Origin: DATKDF01 sp963752045
Lineage (GTDB): Bacteria > Acidobacteriota > Vicinamibacteria > Vicinamibacterales > SCN-69-37
DNA: 64,000 bases
Reading direction: 5' to 3'
Assembly (NCBI GenBank): GCA_963752045.1
Contig: CAVVWN010000005.1
Coordinates: 307,195 to 371,194 of the forward strand
The number at the start of each line of letters is the position of its first letter. Positions within the stretch are counted from its first letter, which is position 1. A program made the position numbers and the translations under genes. The notes beneath the pieces are model-generated. The model saw only the letters and a program-made list of their open reading frames with translations. It was not told the origin of the DNA and did not search any database. This document shows positions 24,960-34,701 of the stretch, piece after piece.

Positions 24960-26198
24960 TCAGCGGTCGACCACGATCCGACCGTCTTTCATCACCCAGC
25001 GTACACCCGTGAAGAGCACATTGATATCGGCAAGGGGATTGCCGTCGACGGCGACCAGATCCGCGAGGAAGCCCGGCGCAACCTGACCGAGCCGGTCGCC
25101 CGCGCCCAGGAGATCGGCGGCCGTCGTCGTGGCCGTGGCGAGCGCCTGCTCGGGCGTCATGCCGGCCTTGACGAACCAGCCCAGCTCGCGCGTGTTCTGC
25201 CCGAACATGGTGTAGACCGCGTCGGAGCCCATGCCGAGCCGCACGCCGGCCGCGACGGCACGCCGAACGGACTCGAGGTTCTTCTGGATGTAGGCCTCGA
25301 GGGGCGGAATGGTCTCGGGAGCGAAGCCGTACTCGTCGCGTGCATCGATGTAGTACCGGTTGTGATCGACCGTCGGCACCCACACCGTTCTCCGGCGGAC
25401 CATTTCCGCCAGCGTGTCGTCATCCAGATCGATGCCGTGCTCGACGGAATCGGCGCCTGCCAGCACGGCATCGCGTACGCCGGACGGCCCGTACGAGTGA
25501 ATGGCCACCGGACGCCCGGCCGCGTGGGCCGTGTCGACAATGGCCTTCATCTCGTCGTACGAAATCGTCTGCGTCGTCTCCACGCTCTGGAAGCTGCCCC
25601 GCGAGCCGTACACCTTCACCCAGTCGGCCGGCGTCTCCAGGCGCGCGGTCGTCGTGGCGCGCATGGCCTCCGGGCCTGCCGGGCCGCCGCGCCGCGCCGA
25701 GATGCCCTGGCCAGAGACGAACATGCGCGGGCCCGTCATGCGGCCCATGGCGATGAGGTCGCGCATCGCCAGGTCCATGTCGTTGGACGCCCCCAGGTCG
25801 CGGACCGTGGTGACCCCGGTTTCGAGCGTGGCCCGCGCGTTGTCCTGGGCGAGGAAGACGGTGACCGCCGGATTGCGCCGCTGGCCGAGCGGACGGGTGC
25901 CGGGCTGGCGATCCCAGTAGTAGGTCATGTGGGTGTGGAGGTCGATGAGGCCCGGCAGACCGGTATAGGCCGAAAGGTCAACGACGCGAGCGCCGGCCGG
26001 TATGAGGTCCGACGCGCTGCCGACGCGCTCGATCCGGTCGCCACGCACCACGACGATTCCCGGCGACAAGGTCGCCGTTCCGGTCCAGAGGCGACCGAAC
26101 CGCAGCGCCAGAACGTCGGGTTGTCGCGCGCCCGTCGTGGGCGGCATGGCCAGGGCTCCTATCAGGGTTACGACGCCGAGTGCGGTCAGGCGTGACAT
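24960..26198 (-). CDS. Secreted metal-dependent amidohydrolase
   Basis: 412 residues from ATG 26198, with a signal peptide (LTALGVVTLIGALAMPPTTGA). It belongs to the imidazolonepropionase-like amidohydrolases. Metal ligands visible are LPGLIDLHTHM, the carboxylated-Lys region near WVKVYG, His in AIHSYG and EHGID, and Asp in GMGSDAV. It should hydrolyse a cyclic amide, dipeptide or similar bond in the periplasm; many relatives are annotated as prolidases or Xaa-Pro dipeptidases. It lies 8 bases from the kinase start on the same strand, and 20 bases from the ThuA-like gene upstream, so it may belong to that operon. Confidence 0.85.
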   Translation of the reverse strand: MSRLTALGVVTLIGALAMPPTTGARQPDVLALRFGRLWTGTATLSPGIVVVRGDRIERVGSASDLIPAGARVVDLSAYTGLPGLIDLHTHMTYYWDRQPGTRPLGQRRNPAVTVFLAQDNARATLETGVTTVRDLGASNDMDLAMRDLIAMGRMTGPRMFVSGQGISARRGGPAGPEAMRATTTARLETPADWVKVYGSRGSFQSVETTQTISYDEMKAIVDTAHAAGRPVAIHSYGPSGVRDAVLAGADSVEHGIDLDDDTLAEMVRRRTVWVPTVDHNRYYIDARDEYGFAPETIPPLEAYIQKNLESVRRAVAAGVRLGMGSDAVYTMFGQNTRELGWFVKAGMTPEQALATATTTAADLLGAGDRLGQVAPGFLADLVAVDGNPLADINVLFTGVRWVMKDGRIVVDR

Positions 26199-26218
26199 GT
26201 ACGGTTTGTAGCACAGGG

Positions 26219-28054
26219 CTACTGTTCTTTCACCCGACCTTGCCAGACGGGTCGCCAGCCGTCGCCCTCCGGTGTCTCGTGAACCCAGAGCACGCTCCCG
26301 TCCGGCGCGCGCTCGATCCGGAACCGATCTGCGGGCCGTTCGCCATTGGTGCTCTCGTAGAACACAAGCTCGCTCGAATCCCGGCTGTAGAACATCCGGA
26401 CCGGCGCGTCGGGCGCGGCGGTGAGCGTCATCAGCTCGTAGCGCTGCGCATAGGTGTTCCACGTGACGTGAGAGAAGCCCCACGCGCGCTCCGGATCGCC
26501 ATCCGGCCCGGCGAAGGTCAAGACGGCGCAGCCGTCGAGCACGCGATGTCCGGTGATGGTGACGGCTCCTGACCCACCGGCCTCGACCGAGCCCGCTTTG
26601 CGTCCGGAGAGGAACTCGTACTTGCGGAACTCTGGCGCATCGCAACGCTCACCTTCGTGAAACGTGTGGGCGGGGCCGCCTTCCTCGGCGAGCGTCGGCT
26701 TGGCTGCCGTCCGGCTGAACTCCATGATCCAGCCGTGCCGCCACGTCAACCCACCGTCGGTGGAGAAGGCGTCGTCCCACCGCAGGGAGTTGGCCGTGAT
26801 GTCCGAGAACGTGTAGCGGCTGGTCGTCTCGGTGCCATCGGGCCCTCGACGCGTCGCGAAGAACTCGCCGCGCCCATGGCGGAACTTCCCGGCCAGGCTG
26901 GAAGAGCCCGACCGGTTGGGACCCGGCCAGTTGAGCCACAAAACCCACTCGCCGCGCGCCGTGTCGAAGTAGCGGAGGCTGAAGCCCTTGATACCGTCCT
27001 CGCGGCTGTCGCTCCAGAGCTCGAGCACGGCTTTGCCGCCGAGGATGGGGTAGATCCTGGCCGTCGAACGGACCTGATCCTCCCAGGTGCCGTCGTCCTG
27101 GCGGATGCGCAGGTTCACATTCCACTCGCCGATCCAGAAGTCGAACTGACGCGCCTCCGGAGGCAGGGCGGCCGAGACGGGGAAGCCCTGCGCGGCAGTG
27201 GACGATGGCGGTGCGAGCGTCACCGCGCCTGTCGCCGCCCACTCGGTGCCGCGCTGAAACGTCACTTTGAAAGCCGGCGCGGCGAGTGCCGCGACGTCGT
27301 GACCCCAAGTGGTGTGGAAGACCCGGCCCTGGCCGAACGAGAGCACCATCAACTGCGGCTCGTCGCGGCCGCTGCCGGCATTGGCGGGATCGGAATAGGC
27401 GGTGGCGAGCACGGTCATGTTGCGGCCCGGGCCGCGGAGCCGTGCGTACAACTCGTCGGCGCCGTGCGTCCACGTCTGCGGCAGGCCCGCCATGATCGGA
27501 TGATCTGGCGCCCGCACGGTGACGTTGAATGGAATCCGCCGGCCGTGGCTCCCGGCGCTACCGGGCGACGGATCCGACACGAGCCGGTCGTCCGTGTAGT
27601 ACCAGTACGGACCGGCGGTCTCGGTCCGGCCGCGCCAGCCTCCGACGCCCAGCATCTCGTTGTAGGCGGCCCAGCCTGGGAACGCGTTGTCGGCGGCGTG
27701 CACGGCCACGACGCCGCCTCCGCCCGAGACGTATCGCTCGAAAGACGACTTCAGGGCATCGGGCCAGCGCTCGTCGGGCGCGTCGTAGTTGAGGACGACG
27801 GCACGGTACTTCTCGAAATCCGGGTGGAACGCCTCGAAGTCATCCCCGGGCGGCGGCGCGGTGACGACCGTCACCGCGAAGCGCCCCGTTTCGTCGAGCA
27901 TCGATTCGAGAACGGGTGTGGTTCGTGCCCAGTCGTGGTACGGCCCGCCGCTTTCGCCGTCGAGGATCATGACGGGGATCGGCGTCTGGGCGCGCGATGC
28001 GGAGCCCATGACGGCGACGAGCGCCACGAGCACGCCGGCCGCGACCTCTCTCAT
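26219..28054 (-). CDS. ThuA-like secreted protein with C-terminal DUF1579-like domain
   Basis: A 611-residue protein with a signal peptide (GVLVALVAVMGSASRA). Residues of about 25-260 form a ThuA-like, glutamine-amidotransferase-type fold (PVMILDGESGGPYHDW, GGGVVAVHAADNAF, GRVFHTTWGHD), a family linked to sugar catabolism. The C-terminal half (FDFWIGEWNVNLRIRQDDG onwards) resembles secreted DUF1579-type beta barrels. This fusion is unusual. The gene overlaps the GMC oxidoreductase gene by 4 bp, so the two are probably expressed together and act on a carbohydrate-type substrate. Confidence 0.8.
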   Translation of the reverse strand: MREVAAGVLVALVAVMGSASRAQTPIPVMILDGESGGPYHDWARTTPVLESMLDETGRFAVTVVTAPPPGDDFEAFHPDFEKYRAVVLNYDAPDERWPDALKSSFERYVSGGGGVVAVHAADNAFPGWAAYNEMLGVGGWRGRTETAGPYWYYTDDRLVSDPSPGSAGSHGRRIPFNVTVRAPDHPIMAGLPQTWTHGADELYARLRGPGRNMTVLATAYSDPANAGSGRDEPQLMVLSFGQGRVFHTTWGHDVAALAAPAFKVTFQRGTEWAATGAVTLAPPSSTAAQGFPVSAALPPEARQFDFWIGEWNVNLRIRQDDGTWEDQVRSTARIYPILGGKAVLELWSDSREDGIKGFSLRYFDTARGEWVLWLNWPGPNRSGSSSLAGKFRHGRGEFFATRRGPDGTETTSRYTFSDITANSLRWDDAFSTDGGLTWRHGWIMEFSRTAAKPTLAEEGGPAHTFHEGERCDAPEFRKYEFLSGRKAGSVEAGGSGAVTITGHRVLDGCAVLTFAGPDGDPERAWGFSHVTWNTYAQRYELMTLTAAPDAPVRMFYSRDSSELVFYESTNGERPADRFRIERAPDGSVLWVHETPEGDGWRPVWQGRVKEQ

Positions 28055-29745
28055 CCCATCGACCCGCGCTTCATCTCGTTCAGAAGATAGTCCGATGACC
28101 GCGCGGCAAGCGCCATGATCGTGAGCGTCGGGTTCTGGCAGCCGCCCGACGGGAAGCTCGACGCGTCCATGACGAAGAGATTCGGGACGTCGTGCGACTG
28201 CTGGAACTGGTTGAGCACGGACGCCTTCGCGTCGGCGCCCATGCGCGCGCCGCCCATCTCGTGGATGCCGTACCCCGGCACGCGATTCGGGGCCATGAAC
28301 GGCCGGATGTTCGTGGCACCGGCCGCGTCGAGCATCTCGGCCGCCGTCTCCGCCATGTCGGGGATCATCGCGCGCTCGTTCTCACCCCACGCCATGCTGA
28401 TGCGGATCGCCGGAATGCCGAACGCGTCCACGGTCTCGGGATCGATCTCGATGAAGTTCGAATGTTGCGGCAGGCACTCGCCAAAGCCGCTCAGGTTGAG
28501 CGAGACGATGCCGTCCCGGATCGCCTGCTTGTAGGCGTCGCCGAATCCGGCGGCGTCGAAGCTGAAGCTCGTGCTGCCGCCGCCCTGGAATCCGAACCCG
28601 CGGAGGAACCGCGGGTCGCGCGGGCCGTTCATCGTGTTGCGGAACCGAATCACGTATATCCCGTTGGGCCTGTTCGGGCCGCCGAGCGTCGGCGTGGCCG
28701 GCAGATCGGGAAAGTCGCCGCGTGCGCCGCCTGCGACCCACAGGTGATCCATGAGATAGCGACCCAGCGTGCCACTCGAGTTCGCGAGCCCTTCGGACTG
28801 CTGCCGCGTCTTCGAATTGAGGAGGATCCGCACCGATTCGAGCGCCTGAGCGCAGAGCACGACCACCCTGGCGCGGACTTCGCGGGTCTCCCGCGTGACG
28901 CGATCGACGTAGCGCACGCCGACCGCGCGGCGATGGTCCGCGTCCATCATCACCTGGTGGACCATCGCGTTCGTGATGAGCGTGCATCTGCCGGTCGCAA
29001 CCGCGTCGGCGACCGTCGTGAACGCCGAGTTGAAGTACGAGTGCGTCCGACACCCGCGCTCGCACGGGCCGCAGTAATGACACGCCGACCGGCCGTTGAG
29101 AGGGGTCGTGAGCACGGCCGCGCGGCCAATCGTGATCGTCCGACCGAACGACGACCGCGCCGCGTCGCGCAGCATCCTCTCCGCGCACGTCATGGCCATC
29201 GCCGGCAGGAACTGACTGTCCGGCAACTCCGGAACGCTCTCCGCCTGCCCGCTGATGCCGACGTACCGCTCGACGATGTCGTAGTACGGAACGAGATCCT
29301 CGTAGTCGAGCGGCCAGTCCGCGCCGGCGCCGTCGAACGACCGGCCCTTGAGATCCTGCTGGCTCAGTCGGTAGCTCTGCCGTCCCCAGACGTTCGTCCG
29401 GCCGCCGACCATGCGCAGCCGGCCCTGCCAGCTGAACGGCCGGCCCGACGCCGTGGTGTACGGCTCGTCGTGATCGTTCACGAACCAGTGCGCGTTGTGC
29501 TCGGTGCAGGCGTAGCAGTCGGTCTGGCGCGGCCGCGTCTTTCGCAGGAGCTCGCGAGAGAGATTGCGGTACGGCAGCTCGTGCGGCCGCATGTGCTCGT
29601 AGCTCTCGTCCGCGTTGTGCGCCCGGCCCGCCTCGAGGAGCGCAACACGCGCTCCCGCTTCTGCGAGCCGCTTGGCCGCCCACCCGCCCGACGCCCCCGA
29701 GCCGACGACGATCACGTCGTACGCCGACGAGCCCTGCCTGGCCAT
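28051..29745 (-). CDS. GMC-family FAD oxidoreductase
   Basis: A 564-residue flavoprotein. The dinucleotide-binding motif is VIVVGSGASGGWAAKRLAEAG. A Cys-rich stretch (CHYCGPCERGCRTHSYFNSA) and the C-terminal GMC_oxred_C elements HEMGGARMG and FPSGGCQNPTLTIMALAAR identify the gluconate/sorbose-dehydrogenase-like GMC group. There is no obvious signal peptide, so export with a Tat partner is possible. The divergent gene at 29857 encodes a subunit-3-like protein with an apparent twin-Arg signal, so the two probably form one dehydrogenase. Confidence 0.9.
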   Translation of the reverse strand: MARQGSSAYDVIVVGSGASGGWAAKRLAEAGARVALLEAGRAHNADESYEHMRPHELPYRNLSRELLRKTRPRQTDCYACTEHNAHWFVNDHDEPYTTASGRPFSWQGRLRMVGGRTNVWGRQSYRLSQQDLKGRSFDGAGADWPLDYEDLVPYYDIVERYVGISGQAESVPELPDSQFLPAMAMTCAERMLRDAARSSFGRTITIGRAAVLTTPLNGRSACHYCGPCERGCRTHSYFNSAFTTVADAVATGRCTLITNAMVHQVMMDADHRRAVGVRYVDRVTRETREVRARVVVLCAQALESVRILLNSKTRQQSEGLANSSGTLGRYLMDHLWVAGGARGDFPDLPATPTLGGPNRPNGIYVIRFRNTMNGPRDPRFLRGFGFQGGGSTSFSFDAAGFGDAYKQAIRDGIVSLNLSGFGECLPQHSNFIEIDPETVDAFGIPAIRISMAWGENERAMIPDMAETAAEMLDAAGATNIRPFMAPNRVPGYGIHEMGGARMGADAKASVLNQFQQSHDVPNLFVMDASSFPSGGCQNPTLTIMALAARSSDYLLNEMKRGSMG

Positions 29746-29856
29746 GATGCGGCGAACGCTAGCAGAGGCACGAGATCCGGGTCAAACAGCGACCCGTCTC
29801 GGCGCGTCTCGTTGTCGGTTGTGAGTGGCGAGTTCCGGGTGCTAGAGTCTCCGGCA

Positions 29857-30510
29857 GTGTCCGACAGTCCGAGGACGGTGAAGCGCCGCGACGTGCTCGC
29901 GAGCCTGGCCGCCGGCGTGGCCGGCGCGGTGGCGGCGCCTGGCCTGTCGGCACGCGAAGCCGACCGGCAGGCAGCGGCGACGGCACAGAATCGAACGGGT
30001 GCCGCCGAGCGCACGGACGCCCAGGCCGCCCCGCGCCTCCTCGACGACCATCGTCGCGCGATGCTCGCCGGGCTCGCCGACCAGATTCTGCCTGGCGCCG
30101 GCGCTGCCGGCGTTGCCGACCTTCTCGATCGCGTGCTCGCCGTCGAGCCGGCATCTGCGCAGCGGCGGTTCCTCGACGCGCTCGGCGCGTTCGATCGCGA
30201 GGCGCGCGACCGCCACGGTCGCGGCTGGACCGAGGTCACCGAATCGCAGCAGGTCGAGATTCTCCGCGCGGCGTCCACGCTCGCATCGTCGCGACCGGAA
30301 GCGCCGCCCTGGACGCGCGGCCAGCCCATCCAGCGTCCGACCGGCCCTCAGCTGCCGGCCAACCTCCGCGACCACTTCGACAACCTGAAGGACTGGATCC
30401 GACGCGCCTACGTCACGACCGCGCCGGGGATGGAGGAGCTCGGTTTCACCGGACGGATGGGGTTTCCGAGCTTCCCGGGCTGCCCGCACCCGGGTGCCGA
30501 CCACACGTAG
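29857..30510 (+). CDS. Gluconate 2-dehydrogenase subunit 3-like protein
   Basis: 217 residues from GTG 29857. The N-terminus KRRDVLASLAAGVAGAVAA is a twin-Arg-like export signal. The mature part (RAMLAGLADQILPGAGAAGV) and the terminal MGFPSFPGCPH segment match the PF13618 family, the small subunit that carries GMC-type dehydrogenases through the Tat system and stabilises them. It is divergent from the GMC gene across 111 bases, an arrangement that would allow joint control. Confidence 0.85.
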   Translation: MSDSPRTVKRRDVLASLAAGVAGAVAAPGLSAREADRQAAATAQNRTGAAERTDAQAAPRLLDDHRRAMLAGLADQILPGAGAAGVADLLDRVLAVEPASAQRRFLDALGAFDREARDRHGRGWTEVTESQQVEILRAASTLASSRPEAPPWTRGQPIQRPTGPQLPANLRDHFDNLKDWIRRAYVTTAPGMEELGFTGRMGFPSFPGCPHPGADHT

Positions 30511-30561
30511 GTCGGACTGCAGTCCAGTCCGCCCCACGGTTTTCGCAGGGTGTTCGCAGGG

Positions 30562-30610
30562 TTGACAGGGCCAGAATCCGTATGTATCCTTGAATCCGGA
30601 TTTACGGATT
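30562..30610 (+). promoter_or_regulatory. Promoter with three-part operator of the ArsR-methyltransferase gene
   Basis: TTGACA at 30562-30567 and TATCCT at 30585-30590 with a 17-base spacer form a plausible sigma-70-type promoter. Overlapping its downstream half are AATCCGTA (30575-30582), the palindrome AATCCGGATT (30593-30602) and TACGGATT (30603-30610), the last being the exact inverse of the first. The array ends 2 bases before the start codon, consistent with autorepression. Confidence 0.65.
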
Positions 30611-30612
30611 AA

Positions 30613-31578
30613 ATGTCAACCACCGCTGTTCCGCTACTGGATTCGTTCTCCGCGCTTGCCGATGAGACGCGTTGCCGGGCGCTCTCTCTGCTCGAGCAGC
30701 ACGAGCTGACTGTGAGCGAGCTCTGCAGTGTGCTGCAGTTGCCGCAGTCCACGGTGAGCCGGCACCTGAAGACGCTTGCAGATGCCGGCTGGGTCCAGTC
30801 GCGGCGCGACGGCACGAGCCGCTACTACGCGCTGTCGCTCGACGGGGCCGACGGCGCCCATCGGCGCATCTGGGAGCTCACGCGCGAGCAGCTCGCGGGC
30901 CGGCCCGGTCTCGCTCAGGACGCCAAACGGCTCGCCCGCGTGCTCGGGCGCCGGAGCGAGACGTCGAAGCAGTTCTTCGCGTCGTCGGCGGGGCAGTGGG
31001 ACCGCGTGCGGCAGGAGCTCTTCGGTGATGACTTCTCGCTTCGGGCGCTCGCCGGTCTGCTGCCGTCCGACTGGGTCGTCGGGGACCTTGGTTGCGGCAC
31101 GGGCGTGACCACGGCGGCGATCGCGCCGTTCGTCCGGCAGGTCATCGGCATCGACGGCTCGGACGAGATGCTCGATGCGGCCCGGGCCCGGCTCGCCGAC
31201 GCGCTGAACGTCGACCTGAGACAGGGGGCTCTCGAAGCGCTGCCGATTGACGCGGGCGCGCTCGACGCGGCGACGCTCGTGCTCGTGCTGCACCATCTGC
31301 CGTCGCCGGCGGTCGCACTTGCCGAGGCCGCGCGCGTGCTCAAGCCGGGCGGCCGCCTGCTCATCGTGGACATGGCCCCGCACGATCACGAGGAATACCG
31401 GCGAGAGATGGGACACGTCTGGCTCGGGTTCGGCGACGAGCAGATGCGCAAACTGATTGCACAGGCCGGTCTGGCGGATGCCCGCATCCATCCGCTGCCG
31501 CCGGCCGCGCAGGCGAAGGGACCGTCGCTGTTCGCGGCGACGGCCACACGAGGAACGCTCGCCGAACGGCGAGCCTGA
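30613..31578 (+). CDS. ArsR-family regulator fused to SAM-dependent methyltransferase domain
   Basis: A 321-residue two-domain protein. Residues 1-95 form an ArsR winged helix (FSALADETRCRALSLLEQHE, then LPQSTVSRHLKTLADAGWV). Residues 140-310 form a class I methyltransferase fold with VVGDLGCGTGVTTAAIAP and LHHLPSPAVALAEAARVLKP. It lies directly upstream of ahcY on the same strand. Fusions of this type next to SAM-cycle genes resemble the SahR-type regulators of methionine/SAM metabolism, which sense S-adenosylhomocysteine. I infer that the methyltransferase domain acts as a SAM/SAH sensor. An operator-like array covers its own promoter. Confidence 0.88.
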   Translation: MSTTAVPLLDSFSALADETRCRALSLLEQHELTVSELCSVLQLPQSTVSRHLKTLADAGWVQSRRDGTSRYYALSLDGADGAHRRIWELTREQLAGRPGLAQDAKRLARVLGRRSETSKQFFASSAGQWDRVRQELFGDDFSLRALAGLLPSDWVVGDLGCGTGVTTAAIAPFVRQVIGIDGSDEMLDAARARLADALNVDLRQGALEALPIDAGALDAATLVLVLHHLPSPAVALAEAARVLKPGGRLLIVDMAPHDHEEYRREMGHVWLGFGDEQMRKLIAQAGLADARIHPLPPAAQAKGPSLFAATATRGTLAERRA

Positions 31579-31581
31579 CGA

Positions 31582-31863
31582 GTGAGCGATGGGGCCTGGC
31601 CCTGCCTGCCGGAAGGCGGGCCTGGCCAGTGAGCGATGGGGCCTGGCCCTGCCTGCCGGAAGGCGGGCTTGGCCAGTGAGCGATGGGGCCTGGCCCTGCC
31701 TGCCGGAAGGCGGGCCTGGCCAGTGAGCGATGGGGCCTGGCCCTGCCTGCCGGAAGGCGGGCCTGGCCAGTGAGCGATGGGGCCTGGCCCTGCCTGCCGG
31801 AAGGCGGGCCTGGCCAGTGAGCGATGGGGCCTGGCCCTGCCTGCCGATAGGCGGGCCTGGCCC
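31582..31863. repeat. Six tandem 47-bp hairpin repeats upstream of ahcY
   Basis: Copies start at 31582, 31629, 31676, 31723, 31770 and 31817. They are almost identical; the last has GATAGG for GAAGG. Each unit contains the self-complementary core GCCTGCCGGAAGGCGGGC flanked by GGCCTGGCC motifs, so every unit can fold as an RNA hairpin. The array fills the gap between the ArsR-methyltransferase stop codon and the ahcY ribosome-binding site (AAAAGGAG at about 31868-31875). It has no spacers and is not a CRISPR array. Confidence 0.95.
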
Positions 31864-31884
31864 CCTTAAAAGGAGACACCGACA

Positions 31885-33384
<1,500 letters not shown>

Positions 33385-33394
33385 TATCGGGGAT

Positions 33395-33446
33395 CTGGAA
33401 TCTGGAATCTCAGAGCATCTGGGATCTGCGATCTGGAATCTGGACG
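33395..33446. repeat. AATCTGG-rich dispersed repeat
   Basis: Several imperfect iterations of (G)GAATCTGG/GGGATCTG occur between the ahcY stop codon and its terminator. The same vocabulary, including ATCTCAG.GCATCTGGGAT, recurs at 54464-54612 after an SDR gene. This suggests a dispersed repeat family located at the 3' ends of genes. Confidence 0.6.
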
Positions 33447-33454
33447 GGCACGGT

Positions 33455-33492
33455 GGGCGGCGCTGAACGATGCGCCGCCCATTGTCTTTTTC
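33455..33492 (+). terminator. Rho-independent terminator after ahcY
   Basis: GGGCGGCGC at 33455-33463, an 8-base loop and GCGCCGCCC at 33472-33480 form a perfect 9-bp stem, followed by ATTGTCTTTTTC. This is a strong intrinsic terminator for the ArsR-methyltransferase/ahcY unit. Confidence 0.88.
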
Positions 33493-33532
33493 TGGTCTCG
33501 AGGTGGCGGTCGTCGACCGGTATCATGGCTCC

Positions 33533-34528
33533 ATGATTCGTGCGCGTGTTCGTCGATGCGCGGCGCTGATCCTGCCGGTGGCGCTCCTCTCGCTGTCAGC
33601 CTGTGATCGCAGCGAGCCGGAGATCAGCAGCGCCGATGCGCATGGCCCCGTCGTGGCCGCCGTGGCGCGTGGTGACGGGTTCATCGTGCCGTTCGCCGTC
33701 TATGAGGACGGGATCTGGAGGGGACCAGACGCAGAGCCCCGTCCGGATCTGGCCGACCGCCCGGCGCCCTGGTTTGCCGGCCGGCTCGACGCGCTCGGGC
33801 GGTGGAAGTTCGTGACGCCGCTCGGGCTTGCTGACCTCAGGGACGATCCGCTTCCGGTCACCGCCGATGGGCCGCCGGTCGAGGTCGGATCGCACTGCAC
33901 GCGGGTGTGGGCCCTTCCGACCGACCTCGCCGGCACGCCGACTCCGGAGCACACGGTGGCGCGACTCGTCGGCGCCGCCTTTTCGGGCAGCTCCGTGACT
34001 GGTCAAGTAGCCGAACTGGACGTGACGCTCGACGAGATGGGGAAGTTCGTCACCTTTCTCACGCCGTACTTCAATGCCGAAGAAGCGCGCGAAGTCGGCA
34101 GGCGGACGGCCAGTGGCGGGTACGAGCCTCGGCGCGTCGGCGTCGACGTCGAGAAGACGCCGCTTGCCGTCAGCTCGCTCTATCGTGTCGGCGGGAGCGA
34201 CGGGATGACCTACTACGCCTTCGAGGCGTCGCGCACGTATCCGGCATCAACAAACCCGCTGCCCGGCTGTGACGAGGCGACGGTGATGACCGGCTGGATC
34301 TCGGAGAGCGAGTACGGCGCTTTCGCCCTCCTTGCGAGCGACCTGAGCCTGACGAACTGCCATCGAAAGGGCAGCCCGATCGTGCAGCCGATGGCCGCGA
34401 TCCGGCTCGACGCGAACCTGTTCGCGATCGTCGTCCTGCGCCATTACGAGGGCGAGAGTTACGCGATCGTCCGCGTGAACGCCGCCGCGGCAACGACCGT
34501 ACTTTCCGTCTACGGCGGCGGCTGCTGA
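33533..34528 (+). CDS. Hypothetical lipoprotein
   Basis: The ATG at 33533 gives a lipoprotein signal (ALILPVALLSLSAC with lipobox LSAC); upstream in-frame codons run through the terminator and are not credible. The mature part of about 310 residues has mixed alpha/beta character and a few Cys, but no family I recognise. The repeated pattern of strand-like segments (GMTYYAFEASRTYP, FAIVVLRHYEGESYAIV) suggests a soluble beta-rich domain. It stands alone between ahcY and the ATP-grasp cluster. Confidence 0.65.
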   Translation: MIRARVRRCAALILPVALLSLSACDRSEPEISSADAHGPVVAAVARGDGFIVPFAVYEDGIWRGPDAEPRPDLADRPAPWFAGRLDALGRWKFVTPLGLADLRDDPLPVTADGPPVEVGSHCTRVWALPTDLAGTPTPEHTVARLVGAAFSGSSVTGQVAELDVTLDEMGKFVTFLTPYFNAEEAREVGRRTASGGYEPRRVGVDVEKTPLAVSSLYRVGGSDGMTYYAFEASRTYPASTNPLPGCDEATVMTGWISESEYGAFALLASDLSLTNCHRKGSPIVQPMAAIRLDANLFAIVVLRHYEGESYAIVRVNAAAATTVLSVYGGGC

Positions 34529-34533
34529 TCCCC

Positions 34534-34600
34534 CCAGCGCCAAGCGCCCAGCGCCTAGCGCCTCGCACTTAGCGCCCCGCGCCTAGAGCCCAGCGCCGAT
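34534..34600. repeat. AGCGCC-type simple repeat
   Basis: Immediately after the lipoprotein stop, variants of AGCGCCTAGCGCC / AGCGCCCAGCGC repeat about eight times. No coding function is visible. It resembles the short degenerate repeats found at 33395 and 54464 in that it lies at a gene's 3' end. Confidence 0.7.
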
Positions 34601-34701
34601 ACTGGGATAGACTACAAACGCCCGCCCATCCGAGCACAGTCACCGCCATCAGGCGACCTGATCCAACCTCATGCCGTGCTCATGGCGCCGGAAGGAGGTT
34701 C

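Noticed and set aside
31582..31863. CRISPR-like tandem repeats
   Set aside because: The 47-bp units are directly adjacent with no variable spacers, and no cas genes are present.
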